A DNA stretch of 20,718 bases from JBFHRB01 sp041591915 (GTDB lineage: Bacteria; Actinomycetota; Nitriliruptoria; Nitriliruptorales; Nitriliruptoraceae). The stretch lies in the NCBI GenBank assembly GCA_041591915.1, contig JBFHRB010000024.1, positions 1 to 20,718 on the forward strand. Reading direction: 5' to 3'. Under the pieces are notes generated by a model. That model was not told the DNA's origin. It did no database searches and worked only from the letters and a program-made list of their open reading frames with translations. Made by a program: the position numbers and the translations under genes. This document shows, one piece after another, positions 1 through 6,869 of the stretch; the first letter of the stretch is position 1, and each line of letters begins with the position of its first letter.

Positions 1-587
1 ACCAGCAGTCCGCCGTGCTCGTCCGCCACATCGAGGGCTTCGGCGTGGGCCCGGTGCACCAGCGCCTCCACCCCGAGCGCCAGTTCCTCGGGGACGACCG
101 CACTGATCGTCAGCACCCCGGGTCCGTCGAGCGTCATCCGGCCCCCGACGTCGAGCCCGCGCAGTGCGGCGCCGCGTTCCGACAGGACGACGCTCGACGC
201 GGACAGGGAGCCGAGGTCGGCGCCGAGCACCGTGCCGTAGCTGGAGGGCTCGACGACGGCGATCGAGAGCGGGATCGCGTAGCCCGGGGGCGGTGTGTCC
301 ACGGGGGTGCCGTCGGCCCGCACGGACCCGGTGATCCCGGCCGTCGTCGTCGTTCGGCTAGCGGCGACGTCGAAGCCGTGGACCTGTTCGATCGCGCGCC
401 GGATCGTGGGGGGCACGCCGCCGCGCCCCGACAGGAGCACCAGGCCGGCGCTGCGCGCGGGCTCGTACGTCAGCGCCTCGGAGCTGCCGGCGCGAGCGCC
501 GGGGTCGGCAGGGGCAGCCAACGCCGCGACCGCCATCAGGACCGCGGCGAGGACGAGGGCGATGAGGGGGCGGAGGTGGAGGTGCAA
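1..587 (-). CDS. Exported protein of unknown function (C-terminus beyond window)
   Basis: I do not recognise this protein. The minus-strand reading frame is open from position 587 to the window edge, so only the N-terminal ~195 residues are visible. The most likely start is TTG at 585-587. It gives a basic N-terminus (HLHLRP) followed by a hydrophobic stretch rich in Leu, Val and Ala and then Ala-Pro-Ala-Asp, which looks like a Sec signal peptide or N-terminal membrane anchor. An internal ATG 17 codons later would cut this segment in half. The mature part alternates short beta-like hydrophobic runs (GLVLLSG, YAIPLSIAVVE, GVLTISAVV) and has no Cys. It lies 66 bases downstream of the small gene at 654-836, on the same strand. 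Codon use matches the neighbours. The start codon is uncertain because no strong Shine-Dalgarno sequence precedes it. Confidence 0.6.
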   Translation of the reverse strand, partial: MHLHLRPLIALVLAAVLMAVAALAAPADPGARAGSSEALTYEPARSAGLVLLSGRGGVPPTIRRAIEQVHGFDVAASRTTTTAGITGSVRADGTPVDTPPPGYAIPLSIAVVEPSSYGTVLGADLGSLSASSVVLSERGAALRGLDVGGRMTLDGPGVLTISAVVPEELALGVEALVHRAHAEALDVADEHGGLL

Positions 588-653
588 CGGGGGCTCTGGC
601 GGTCGAGGGGGACGGCGAGGGGTACCACACGCCCATGCCCCCGACGGTGAGGC

Positions 654-836
654 TCAGTCGTCGCGCGCCTCGGCGGAGCGAGCCGCCCGGAGCTCGCGGC
701 GGAGTGCGTCGAGCTTCGCGTCCAGCGACGCCCTCAGGCCCTGCCCCGAATGGGGCGGCGCGTCGCGGAGGTAGGCCTCGACATCGCGGATCTCGCGCAG
801 GATGGCGGCCACGGGGCGGCCCTTGCGCTCGGTCAT
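654..836 (-). CDS. Small charged helical protein, unknown function
   Basis: This is a 60-residue protein that I cannot assign to a family. It starts at ATG 836 and its start overlaps the stop codon of the upstream gene in an ATGA arrangement (833-836), which points to translational coupling. The sequence is rich in Arg, Ala, Leu, Asp and Glu. Residues from about 8 to 24 and about 33 to 56 look like two amphipathic helices, and the second (SLDAKLDALRRELRAARSAE) has a coiled-coil-like spacing of Leu. No cysteines, signal peptide or membrane segment are visible. A role as a small partner of the preceding protein is inference from the overlap only. Confidence 0.6.
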   Translation of the reverse strand: MTERKGRPVAAILREIRDVEAYLRDAPPHSGQGLRASLDAKLDALRRELRAARSAEARDD

Positions 837-1375
837 GATGCGGGCTCGACGATCGCGATCAGGTCGTCGACGAGGCCACGCGCCGTGTCGGCCGCAGGAT
901 CCATCGCCAGGAACGCGTGCAGGCCCTCGACGTCGATGCGGACCTGCCCGGCGACCTGCAGGGGCGCCGCCGGCACGACCCCGATGTCGGCGCCCGCCGC
1001 CGTGGCAGCCGATGTCGGCAGTGCGGCGATGATCGTCGTGGCCTTGTGCGTGAGGTGGGTCGGGACGCGACCGAGGGTGCCGCCCCCGGCCCAGCGCTCG
1101 GCCAGCGCGTGCCAGACGTCCTCGTAGGTCGACCAGGCGGCCTGGCTCCCCAGCTCGTCGAGGTCCGCGCCCGTCTCGGCACGGATCCCGTCGAGCACGG
1201 CGCGATGCACCTCCTCGGTCCAGGCGTAGCGCGCTTCGTCCCGGTCGCCCAGGGCCCGCACGAGGACGCCACGGCGGCCGACCAGCGACCGTTCGACGCG
1301 CTCGACGACGGCCGCGCGGACGAGCGGCCCCCAGCCCTCGACGAGGACCTCGTGCCAGCCGCTGTGGTCGTCCAC
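833..1375 (-). CDS. Conserved-looking hypothetical protein, 180 aa
   Basis: I do not recognise this soluble protein. I chose GTG at 1375 as start because a GGAGG sits a few bases upstream; an ATG 30 codons further upstream (1465) would add an Arg-rich stretch that does not look like protein. The body has an early acidic/Trp region (HEVLVEGWGPLVRAAVVERVE), a central helical part with WSTYEDVWHALAERW, then HLTHKATTIIAALPTSAATAAG and a C-terminal segment with beta-like VRIDVEGLHAFLAMDP. No catalytic motif is evident. It overlaps the next small gene by 4 bases, so the two are probably made together. It is divergent from the helicase gene at 1478, across about 100 bases. Confidence 0.65.
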   Translation of the reverse strand: MDDHSGWHEVLVEGWGPLVRAAVVERVERSLVGRRGVLVRALGDRDEARYAWTEEVHRAVLDGIRAETGADLDELGSQAAWSTYEDVWHALAERWAGGGTLGRVPTHLTHKATTIIAALPTSAATAAGADIGVVPAAPLQVAGQVRIDVEGLHAFLAMDPAADTARGLVDDLIAIVEPAS

Positions 1376-1445
1376 GTTGCCTCCGGAGGGGAGTGTGCCG
1401 TGTCGGCGTCGCACGTGGTTCCTCGGTCGTGTCACGGCCCGTCGA

Positions 1446-1451
1446 TAGCGT
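1446..1451 (+). promoter_or_regulatory. Putative -10 element (TAGCGT) for the helicase gene
   Basis: A TANNNT hexamer, typical of actinobacterial housekeeping promoters, lies 31 bases before the proposed CTG start. Transcription would start near 1457-1459, upstream of the Shine-Dalgarno at 1466-1471. I see no convincing -35. The gap 1376-1477 also contains the upstream region of the divergent minus-strand gene. Confidence 0.35.
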
Positions 1452-1465
1452 CGGCGGCGGCTCAC

Positions 1466-1471
1466 AGGAGG
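1466..1471 (+). promoter_or_regulatory. Strong Shine-Dalgarno AGGAGG that points to a CTG start
   Basis: AGGAGG ends at 1471 and is followed, after 6 bases, by CTG at 1478. In this frame there is a TAG at 1472-1474 and no ATG, GTG or TTG until ATG 1553. This near-perfect ribosome-binding site therefore serves either CTG 1478 or nothing in this frame. Confidence 0.6.
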
Positions 1472-1477
1472 TAGGCG

Positions 1478-3079
1478 CTGGCCGGCGCGCTCGGTAACGC
1501 GGTACAGGACGCCCTACGCGGGGCGCCCGATGGCCTGACGGTCCGCGAACTGATGGCCGAGTTGCGGGCTCGTGGCGCGCGGTCGTCGCGGCGCGCCGTC
1601 GAGGTCGAACTCGCTCGCGCCTTCCCGTCGGAGTCGATCGCCGGGCGCGTGCGCTGGTTCGCGCGTGCCGCCGACGCCGCCGCCGACGCCGCCGACGCCG
1701 CCGCCGACGGGGCGTTGCCGGCCCCCACCGGTCGACCGCTCGACGACCTGCCGCTGCGCGACTGGCAGGTCGAGGCCTTCACGGCCTGGGCGGCCAATGG
1801 TTCGCGCGGCGTCGTCGAGGCCGTCACCGGCACCGGCAAGACGCGCCTCGCGATCGCGGCGACGCGCGCCGCGCTCCACCACGGGGGCCGTGCGCTCGTC
1901 CTCGTGCCCACACTCGAGCTCCAGCAGCAGTGGGTGCGTGAGCTGCGCTCGCACGTCCCGGGCGCCCGCATCGGCCGCCTCGGCGGGGGCGAGGCCGACG
2001 ACCTCCACGATCACCACGTCGTCGTGTCGACGCCACACTCGGCGGCGCCGCTGCCGATCGAGCCGCCGACCGGCGGCCCCGGCCTGCTCGTCGCCGACGA
2101 GGCGCACCGCTACGGCGCGCCGACGTGGGGGGCGGCCCTCAAGCCCGGGTTCCCGATGCGGCTCGCCCTCACCGCCACCTACGAACGCAGCGACGATGGC
2201 CTCGTCGACGTGCTCGGCCCGTACTTCGGGCCCGTCGTGTGCACCTACGGCTACGACCGGGCCGTGCCCGACGGCGTGGTGGCGCCGTTCCGGGTCGCCT
2301 TCGCTGGCACCGCCCTCGACGACCACGAGGCGAAGCGGTACGCCGCGCTCGACCGCCAGGTCCGCGACCTGCACGGCACGCTCGTTGGCCAGCACGGCCT
2401 GTCCGCGGACCCGCGTCGGATGTTCCAGCAGCTCGCGCGGATGGTCGCGGACGCCGACCAGGCGGGGCACCGGGGCTCGACCAGGGTGGCGCTGGCCAGG
2501 ATGTACCTGTCGCAGGTCCGCGCTCGGCGCGACGTCGCCGCACAGTGCGCCGGCAAGCTCGACGTCGTCCGGGCGATCGCGCCGACGCTCGCCGACCATG
2601 CGGATCGGTCGCTCATGTTCTGCGACACCGTCGAACAGGCGGAGCAGGCGGCACTGGTCCTGCGTCGGGCGGGCCTCGCCGCCGAGACCGTGCACGGCGA
2701 CCTCGATCGCAAGCGGCGACGCATCCGGCTCGCCCAGTTCCGCAAGGGCAACCTCGACGTGCTGGTCGCGCCTCGCGTCCTCGACGAGGGCGTCGACGTC
2801 CCCGAGGCCGACGTCGCGGTCGTGCTCGCGGCCTTCCGCACGCGCCGGCAGATGGTCCAGCGGCTTGGCCGCGTGCTGCGCCTCAAGGCGGATGGCCGGC
2901 ATGCGCGACTCGTGATCGCCTTCGCGAAGCAGACCCGGGAGGACCCGGACCTCGGTGGCCACGACGACTTCCTGCGCGAGATCACCGACGTCGCGACGAG
3001 CCTGCACACGATCGACGTCGACGACCACCCGGAGTCATTGCACGACTTCCTGCGCGAACCCGGTGTCAACGCGGCCTAG
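1478..3079 (+). CDS. DEAD/DEAH-box (XPB-like) superfamily 2 helicase
   Basis: This is an ATP-dependent SF2 nucleic-acid helicase/translocase of about 533 residues. Numbering from CTG 1478, an N-terminal ~60-residue segment resembles a small winged-helix or helical domain. It is followed by an Ala/Asp linker, then LRDWQ (adenine-side motif), Walker A GTGKT (~118-122), DEAH (~207-210), the LTAT motif III (~230-233), and a second RecA-like domain with VLDEGVDVPEAD and the arginine-finger motif QRLGRVLR (~461-468). This order matches XPB/Rad25-type and ComFA/UvrB-like helicases; the RNA/DNA substrate is not shown. The start is unusual: a strong Shine-Dalgarno sits 6 bases before CTG, and no conventional start occurs before ATG 1553. 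That ATG has no ribosome site and would remove 25 well-formed residues. A DNA-repair role is inference from XPB likeness. Confidence 0.85.
   Translation: MAGALGNAVQDALRGAPDGLTVRELMAELRARGARSSRRAVEVELARAFPSESIAGRVRWFARAADAAADAADAAADGALPAPTGRPLDDLPLRDWQVEAFTAWAANGSRGVVEAVTGTGKTRLAIAATRAALHHGGRALVLVPTLELQQQWVRELRSHVPGARIGRLGGGEADDLHDHHVVVSTPHSAAPLPIEPPTGGPGLLVADEAHRYGAPTWGAALKPGFPMRLALTATYERSDDGLVDVLGPYFGPVVCTYGYDRAVPDGVVAPFRVAFAGTALDDHEAKRYAALDRQVRDLHGTLVGQHGLSADPRRMFQQLARMVADADQAGHRGSTRVALARMYLSQVRARRDVAAQCAGKLDVVRAIAPTLADHADRSLMFCDTVEQAEQAALVLRRAGLAAETVHGDLDRKRRRIRLAQFRKGNLDVLVAPRVLDEGVDVPEADVAVVLAAFRTRRQMVQRLGRVLRLKADGRHARLVIAFAKQTREDPDLGGHDDFLREITDVATSLHTIDVDDHPESLHDFLREPGVNAA
1667..1708 (+). 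repeat. In-frame GCC/GAC low-complexity repeat (Ala/Asp linker)
   Basis: Forty-two bases made only of GCC and GAC codons encode a 14-residue run of Ala and Asp (AAD and AAAD units) inside the helicase. It separates the N-terminal segment from the helicase core and probably acts as a flexible or helical linker. Such a tract is prone to length change by slippage. Confidence 0.7.
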
Positions 3080-3085
3080 CCCGTC

Positions 3086-3152
3086 GTGGGGAGTCGCGCC
3101 CGGCCCTCTTCCCAACCTGGTGTTCCCGGCGGATGATCGAAGGTGGCGCACC
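3086..3152 (+). promoter_or_regulatory. Upstream block, copy 1, before the first cupredoxin membrane gene
   Basis: This region carries GTGGGGAG (3086-3093), then CGGATGATCGA (3130-3140) and GCGCACC (3146-3152). The same three words occur in the same order and almost the same spacing before the second paralogue (4063-4127). Conservation of this non-coding block between two otherwise diverged genes suggests a shared promoter or operator. It lies about 85 to 150 bases before the start codon. The rest of the 157-base gap is GC-rich with no gene visible. Confidence 0.45.
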
Positions 3153-3236
3153 GCGTCGCGGGCCGGACAGCGGCTCGATCGGGGGCGGGCCGGGGGGTCT
3201 GTCGGGCGCGGGTGCCTTCGGATCGGGGGGTCGATC

Positions 3237-4040
3237 ATGTCAACAGTCGCTGCAGGCGTGCCAGCCGTCGAGGGCCGGGCACGTGCCGTCTTCACGCGGA
3301 CGGAGGTCCTGGGGCTCACGCTCCTGGCCGTCACGCCGCTCTTCGTCTTCACCACCGCGGTGATCGCGGGGCTTCCCCTCGACGAGGGCGCGTTCCTGGC
3401 GATCCCGATCACCGCCGCTGCCGTCGGCGCCGGCCTGGCCTGGCGCTTCGGCACCTGGGCCAAGGCCGTCGGGCTGCTGCTCGGCCTCGGCGCCGGCACC
3501 ATGGTGTTCTGGCTCATGTTCGGGCTCGCCGAGCCGAGCTCGTTCATCGACTTCACCGCTGGGGTCGCCTGGGTGGTCGGCGTCCTGCTCACGCTGTTCG
3601 GGGGCGTGGCGGCACTCGTCAAGCACAAGGACCTGCGGGTCGAGGCCACGCGGGCCGAGCACATCGTCGACCGCACGGCCCTCGGGGTCGTCGCCCTCGC
3701 ACTGCTCGTCTCGCTCGGCCTCTGGCTGACGGCGCGCGAGAGCGTGTCGGCCGACCTCGCCGCCGGCGCGACGGAGGTGGCAGCCGCGAACTTCCAGTTC
3801 CCGGAGGCCGTCACGGTGGCGAACGGTGACAGCGTCCTCGTCCGCAACGCAGACCCGTTCTTCCACACCTTCACGATCGATGAGCTGGGCATCAACGTGG
3901 ACCTCGTCCCGGGCACCGAGGTGCTCGTGCCGATCAGCGGACCAGCCGGGAGCTACGCCTACTACTGCGTGCCCCACAGCGTCGTCGACGATGGCCTGGA
4001 CCGCGAGCACGACATGACGGGGATGATCACGATCCAGTAG
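3237..4040 (+). CDS. Multi-pass membrane protein with C-terminal cupredoxin domain (copy 1)
   Basis: This 267-residue protein has about five hydrophobic segments (near 24-45, 52-69, 76-97, 104-127 and 147-165), then a ~100-residue extracytoplasmic domain. That domain has type-1 copper ligands of the plastocyanin/azurin kind: His210 (FFHTFTIDELG), Cys244 and His247 (YYCVPH) and Met260 (EHDM, followed by a beta strand). Plastocyanin-like proteins shuttle electrons, so an electron-transfer or copper-sensing role at the membrane is likely, but the partner is unknown. The His-to-Met spacing is 12 residues, longer than the usual 4. The start at ATG 3237 is preceded by GGGGGGT and matches the paralogue's start. 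Hand alignment with the neighbour at 4184 is gapless over all 267 positions, with about 55% identity, so this is a tandem duplication. Confidence 0.85.
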   Translation: MSTVAAGVPAVEGRARAVFTRTEVLGLTLLAVTPLFVFTTAVIAGLPLDEGAFLAIPITAAAVGAGLAWRFGTWAKAVGLLLGLGAGTMVFWLMFGLAEPSSFIDFTAGVAWVVGVLLTLFGGVAALVKHKDLRVEATRAEHIVDRTALGVVALALLVSLGLWLTARESVSADLAAGATEVAAANFQFPEAVTVANGDSVLVRNADPFFHTFTIDELGINVDLVPGTEVLVPISGPAGSYAYYCVPHSVVDDGLDREHDMTGMITIQ

Positions 4041-4062
4041 CCGTCAACGTGTCTAGTTGACC

Positions 4063-4127
4063 GTGGGGAGCCGTCTCGGACGACTACCCGCGTTGTCCGG
4101 CGCGACGGATGATCGACGCAGCGCACC
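4063..4127 (+). promoter_or_regulatory. Upstream block, copy 2, before the second cupredoxin membrane gene
   Basis: GTGGGGAG (4063-4070), CGGATGATCGA (4106-4116) and GCGCACC (4121-4127) repeat the words seen at 3086-3152. The spacing between the first two words is 44 here and 45 in copy 1. This block is about 57 to 120 bases before ATG 4184. The presence of its own copy suggests that the second gene is transcribed independently under the same control. No gene is visible in the 143-base gap. Confidence 0.45.
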
Positions 4128-4183
4128 ACCCGACGGGAACCGCTCGTCGGGGGTGCGCTCGTCGAGCATCGGGGGTCATCGGC

Positions 4184-4987
4184 ATGTCATCGGTCGTTGC
4201 GCGCGTCCCGGCCACCACCGGACGGGCACGCGCGGTCCACACTCGCACGCAGGTCCTCGGGCTGGCACTGCTGGCTGCGGTGCCAGCCATCCTCGTCACG
4301 GCGGCGATGCTCGCCGGCACGCCCTTCGGTGACGCGGTGTACTTCCTCTTCCCGGTCGCCGTCGCGGGCATCGCGGCGGTGTTGGCCTGGTCGTTCGGGA
4401 CCTGGTCGAAGGTTGTCGGGCTCCTCGCGGCAGGCTTCCTGGCCTTCTCCATGTTCTGGATGGTCGTCGGCCTGCGCGAGCCGTCGTCGCCCGTCGAATT
4501 CACGTTGGGGAGCGCGTACGTCGTCGGCATGGCCCTCGCCCTCGGCGGCGGCGTCGGGTCGATCGTCCGGCGGCGCGATGGGCGGACGGAGGTCACGCCC
4601 GCCGAACGCACCGTCGAGCGGGCGGCGCTGGCCATCGTGGTGGTTGCGATCGCCGTGTCCGTGCCGCTCTGGCTCCTGGCGCGGGAGTCGGTCGACGCCG
4701 GGGTGGCCGGCGGGGCGACCTCCATCGCCATCGTCAACTCCGAGTTCGGATCCGACCTCACCGTCGCATCCGGGGAGTCGGTGGTCGTTCGCAACGGCGA
4801 CCCGTTCGTGCACACGTTCACGGTCGACGAGCTGGGCATCGACGTGAAGCTCGTCCCGGGCTCCGAGGTGCTCGTCCCGATCGAGGGTGCGAGCGGGACG
4901 TACGCCTTCTACTGCGTCCCCCACACCAACACGTCCGACGGCATCGATCCCGAGCACGACATGGCCGGGACCCTCACGATCTCCTAG
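4184..4987 (+). CDS. Multi-pass membrane protein with C-terminal cupredoxin domain (copy 2)
   Basis: This paralogue of the preceding gene has exactly the same length (267 residues). I placed the start at ATG 4184, not at an ATG 25 codons upstream, because MSSVVARVPA aligns with MSTVAAGVPA of copy 1 and a GGGGGT lies just before it. The same plan holds: about five membrane segments, then an external cupredoxin domain with His210, Cys244, His247 and Met260 all kept. The membrane segments and the loop after His247 have diverged most, while the motifs LVPG.EVLVPI and DG.D.EHDM are kept. This argues that both copies bind copper but may differ in partner or potential. It is convergent with the hydrolase gene, with only 15 bases between the stops. 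Confidence 0.85.
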   Translation: MSSVVARVPATTGRARAVHTRTQVLGLALLAAVPAILVTAAMLAGTPFGDAVYFLFPVAVAGIAAVLAWSFGTWSKVVGLLAAGFLAFSMFWMVVGLREPSSPVEFTLGSAYVVGMALALGGGVGSIVRRRDGRTEVTPAERTVERAALAIVVVAIAVSVPLWLLARESVDAGVAGGATSIAIVNSEFGSDLTVASGESVVVRNGDPFVHTFTVDELGIDVKLVPGSEVLVPIEGASGTYAFYCVPHTNTSDGIDPEHDMAGTLTIS

Positions 4988-5002
4988 CCCGACGAGGCCG
5001 GG

Positions 5003-5800
5003 TCAGCCCAGGAGCTTCTCGCGGAACAGCGCGATCACGCGCTCGCGAGCCTCGTAGGTGGGCTGGCCCGGCTCGTCGATCAGGTCGGTCGTGAGGACGG
5101 AGTGCGGGGGGTTCGGCTTGCCGCGGGGGTTGCGCGCGGCGTTGGGGACCTCGATCCCCTCGAACCTGTCGCCGAAGTCCGCGCGCAGCTGGTCGAACCG
5201 GGCGCGGGGGCAGAGCGGGTCACCCGCGAACCGCAGGCCGATGAGGGTGAGGTCCTCGTCCTCCATCCGCCGCTTCACGGTGAGGAGGTCGTCGCCCGCG
5301 ACCTGCGTGCTGCGCATGTGCTTGGGGCTCACGCCGAACGGCAGCGACGGCTGGCTGAGGACCGGGGCGATCAGCGCGGGCTCGAGCATCAGCGACAGCG
5401 CGAAGCCCCCGGTGAGGCACATCCCCACGGCGCCGACGCCCGGACCACCCGCCTCGGCATGCAGGTCGCGCGCGCAGGCGCGCAGCCAGTCGGCGATCGG
5501 CCCCGGGGAGCGGGTCGACAGGACCTGGAACTCCTTCGAGATGCAGGCCTTCGCGATGGAGGAGGTCATGTACCCCGGCGTCATCGGCCGGCCGGCCTCC
5601 CCGAAGAGGTCCGGCATCCACACCGTGAAGCCCTGATCCACGACGTGGCGGCTGAAGTCGGCCACGTACGGCGTGATCCCCGGGATCTCGGTCATCACCA
5701 ACACGCCCGGACCCTCGCCCTTGGTGTAGATCGTCTTGCCGACGCCGTCGTAGCTGCGCTGCGTCCGGACCCAGTCGGTCAGCGGATCGTGCTCTGCCAT
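5003..5800 (-). CDS. Dienelactone hydrolase family alpha/beta hydrolase
   Basis: This 265-residue cytosolic hydrolase has the hallmark Cys nucleophile of dienelactone hydrolases in GMCLTGG (Cys128). The other conserved residues also fit: Glu38 in TEIPG, Asp194 in AGDPLCP and His233 in PPHSV. The family hydrolyses dienelactones in chlorocatechol breakdown, but most members act on unknown esters or lactones. The gene begins 12 bases after menB ends, on the same strand, so the two are probably cotranscribed. Whether this hydrolase acts on an intermediate or by-product of menaquinone synthesis (for example a CoA thioester) is speculation from context. The start ATG 5800 is preceded by GAGAGGACCGCGGG, which contains a usable GAGAGG/AGGAC. 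Length and motif order are normal for the family. Confidence 0.85.
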   Translation of the reverse strand: MAEHDPLTDWVRTQRSYDGVGKTIYTKGEGPGVLVMTEIPGITPYVADFSRHVVDQGFTVWMPDLFGEAGRPMTPGYMTSSIAKACISKEFQVLSTRSPGPIADWLRACARDLHAEAGGPGVGAVGMCLTGGFALSLMLEPALIAPVLSQPSLPFGVSPKHMRSTQVAGDDLLTVKRRMEDEDLTLIGLRFAGDPLCPRARFDQLRADFGDRFEGIEVPNAARNPRGKPNPPHSVLTTDLIDEPGQPTYEARERVIALFREKLLG

Positions 5801-5812
5801 CCCGCGGTCCTC

Positions 5813-6712
5813 TCAGTAGTGGTACGGGAAGCCCGACCAGTCGGGCTCGCGCTTCTCGAGGAACGCGTCCCGGCCCTCCTGCGCCTCATCGGTCATGTAG
5901 GCGAGCCGTGTCGCCTCGCCCGCGAACACCTGCTGTCCGACGAGGCCGTCGTCGGTGAGGTTCATCGCGAACTTCAGCATCCGCGTGGCCGTGGGCGACT
6001 TGCCGAGGACGAGGCGGGCCCACTCCAGGCCCGTCGTCTCGAGCTCGGCGTGGGGCACGACCCGGTTGACGGTGCCCATCCGGTGGCCGTCCTCGGCCGT
6101 GTAGGTCTGGCCGAGGAAGAAGATCTCACGGGCGAACTTCTGGCCGACCTGCTTGGCGAGGTACGCGGAGCCGAACCCGCCGTCGAAGCTCGCGACGTCG
6201 AGGTCGGTCTGCTTGAACCGCCCGTGCTCGCGGCTGGCGATGGTCATGTCACAGATCACGTGGAGCGAGTGGCCGCCACCTGCAGCCCAGCCGTTCACCA
6301 GCGCGATCACGACCTTGGGCATCGTCCGGATCAGCCGCTGCACCTCGAGGATGTGCAGGCGCCCCGACCGGGCCGGGTCGATGCTCGCCGCGTCCTCGCC
6401 CTCCGCATAGCGGTAGCCGTCCCTGCCGCGGATCCGCTGGTCGCCGCCGGAGCAGAAGGCCCAGCCGCCGTCCTTCGTCGAGGGGCCGTTGCCCGTGAGC
6501 AGCACACAGCCGACGTCGGAGGCCTGCCGCGCGTGGTCGAGCGCCGTGTACAGCTCGTCGACGGTGTGCGGGCGGAAGGCGTTGCGGACCTCCGGGCGGT
6601 CGAACGCGATCCGGACCGCACCGACGTCCTTCGCGCGGTGATAGGTGATGTCGGTGAAGTCGAAGCCGTCGACCTCGTCCCACAGCGCGGGGTCGAAGAT
6701 CTCGGACACCAT
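5813..6712 (-). CDS. menB: 1,4-dihydroxy-2-naphthoyl-CoA synthase
   Basis: MenB closes the second ring of the naphthoquinone nucleus, converting o-succinylbenzoyl-CoA to 1,4-dihydroxy-2-naphthoyl-CoA in menaquinone synthesis. The 299-residue crotonase-fold protein shows FCSGGDQ (oxyanion-hole region), WAAGGGHSLHVICDMTIAS, SFDGGFGS (active-site Asp) and the MenB C-terminus YMTDEAQEGRDAFLEKR. At the position where E. coli MenB has a Gly in QTG and binds bicarbonate, this protein has Asp (QTDLDV), as in mycobacterial MenB, so it should work without bicarbonate. I chose ATG 6712 because the protein then starts MVSEIFDP; an upstream ATG would add about 53 low-complexity residues. It is followed 12 bases later by a hydrolase gene and is divergent from a small gene across about 157 bases. 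No other men gene is in the window. Confidence 0.93.
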   Translation of the reverse strand: MVSEIFDPALWDEVDGFDFTDITYHRAKDVGAVRIAFDRPEVRNAFRPHTVDELYTALDHARQASDVGCVLLTGNGPSTKDGGWAFCSGGDQRIRGRDGYRYAEGEDAASIDPARSGRLHILEVQRLIRTMPKVVIALVNGWAAGGGHSLHVICDMTIASREHGRFKQTDLDVASFDGGFGSAYLAKQVGQKFAREIFFLGQTYTAEDGHRMGTVNRVVPHAELETTGLEWARLVLGKSPTATRMLKFAMNLTDDGLVGQQVFAGEATRLAYMTDEAQEGRDAFLEKREPDWSGFPYHY

Positions 6713-6783
6713 CGGTGGGCTCCTGGGTCGGGGAGGGGTGTGCGCGGACCGGGCCGCGCGAGCGGCGGCCGACGCTAGCAACC

Positions 6784-6813
6784 CCCTGTCCGAACGATGG
6801 TGTGCGAACAGGG
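6784..6813. promoter_or_regulatory. Imperfect inverted repeat in the menB divergent region (possible operator)
   Basis: The arms CCCTGTCCGAAC (6784-6795) and GTGCGAACAGGG (6802-6813) pair at 10 of 12 positions around a 6-base centre. The repeat lies about 70 bases upstream of menB and about 56 bases upstream of the small gene at 6870. A TANNNT hexamer for menB (TAGCGT on the minus strand, 6772-6777) lies just beside it. The geometry suits a dimeric repressor acting on one or both genes. A chance palindrome in GC-rich DNA remains possible. Confidence 0.35.
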
Positions 6814-6869
6814 CGCGGCCACCGCACACTGGAGCAGGGGTACCGCACGCCACGACGCACGAGGAGCGC

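Noticed and set aside
358..636. Minus-strand frame MGVWYPSPSPS... near the left edge
   Set aside because: It is Pro/Arg-rich and out of frame with the signal-peptide-like frame that starts at TTG 587.
1514..3028. Long minus-strand frame opposite the helicase
   Set aside because: It is composed of Arg/Val/Glu/Gly-rich low-information sequence, whereas the plus strand has all helicase motifs in order.
4109..4183. N-terminal extension of the second cupredoxin membrane protein
   Set aside because: The paralogue aligns from ATG 4184, and this stretch contains the duplicated upstream block (CGGATGATCGA), so it is non-coding.
4988..5002. Short CCCG...CGGG inverted repeat between convergent genes as a terminator
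   Set aside because: The stem is only four pairs, has no T tract, and such pairs are common in this GC-rich sequence.
5102..6778. Long plus-strand frame opposite the hydrolase and menB
   Set aside because: It crosses two well-supported minus-strand genes and has no motif.
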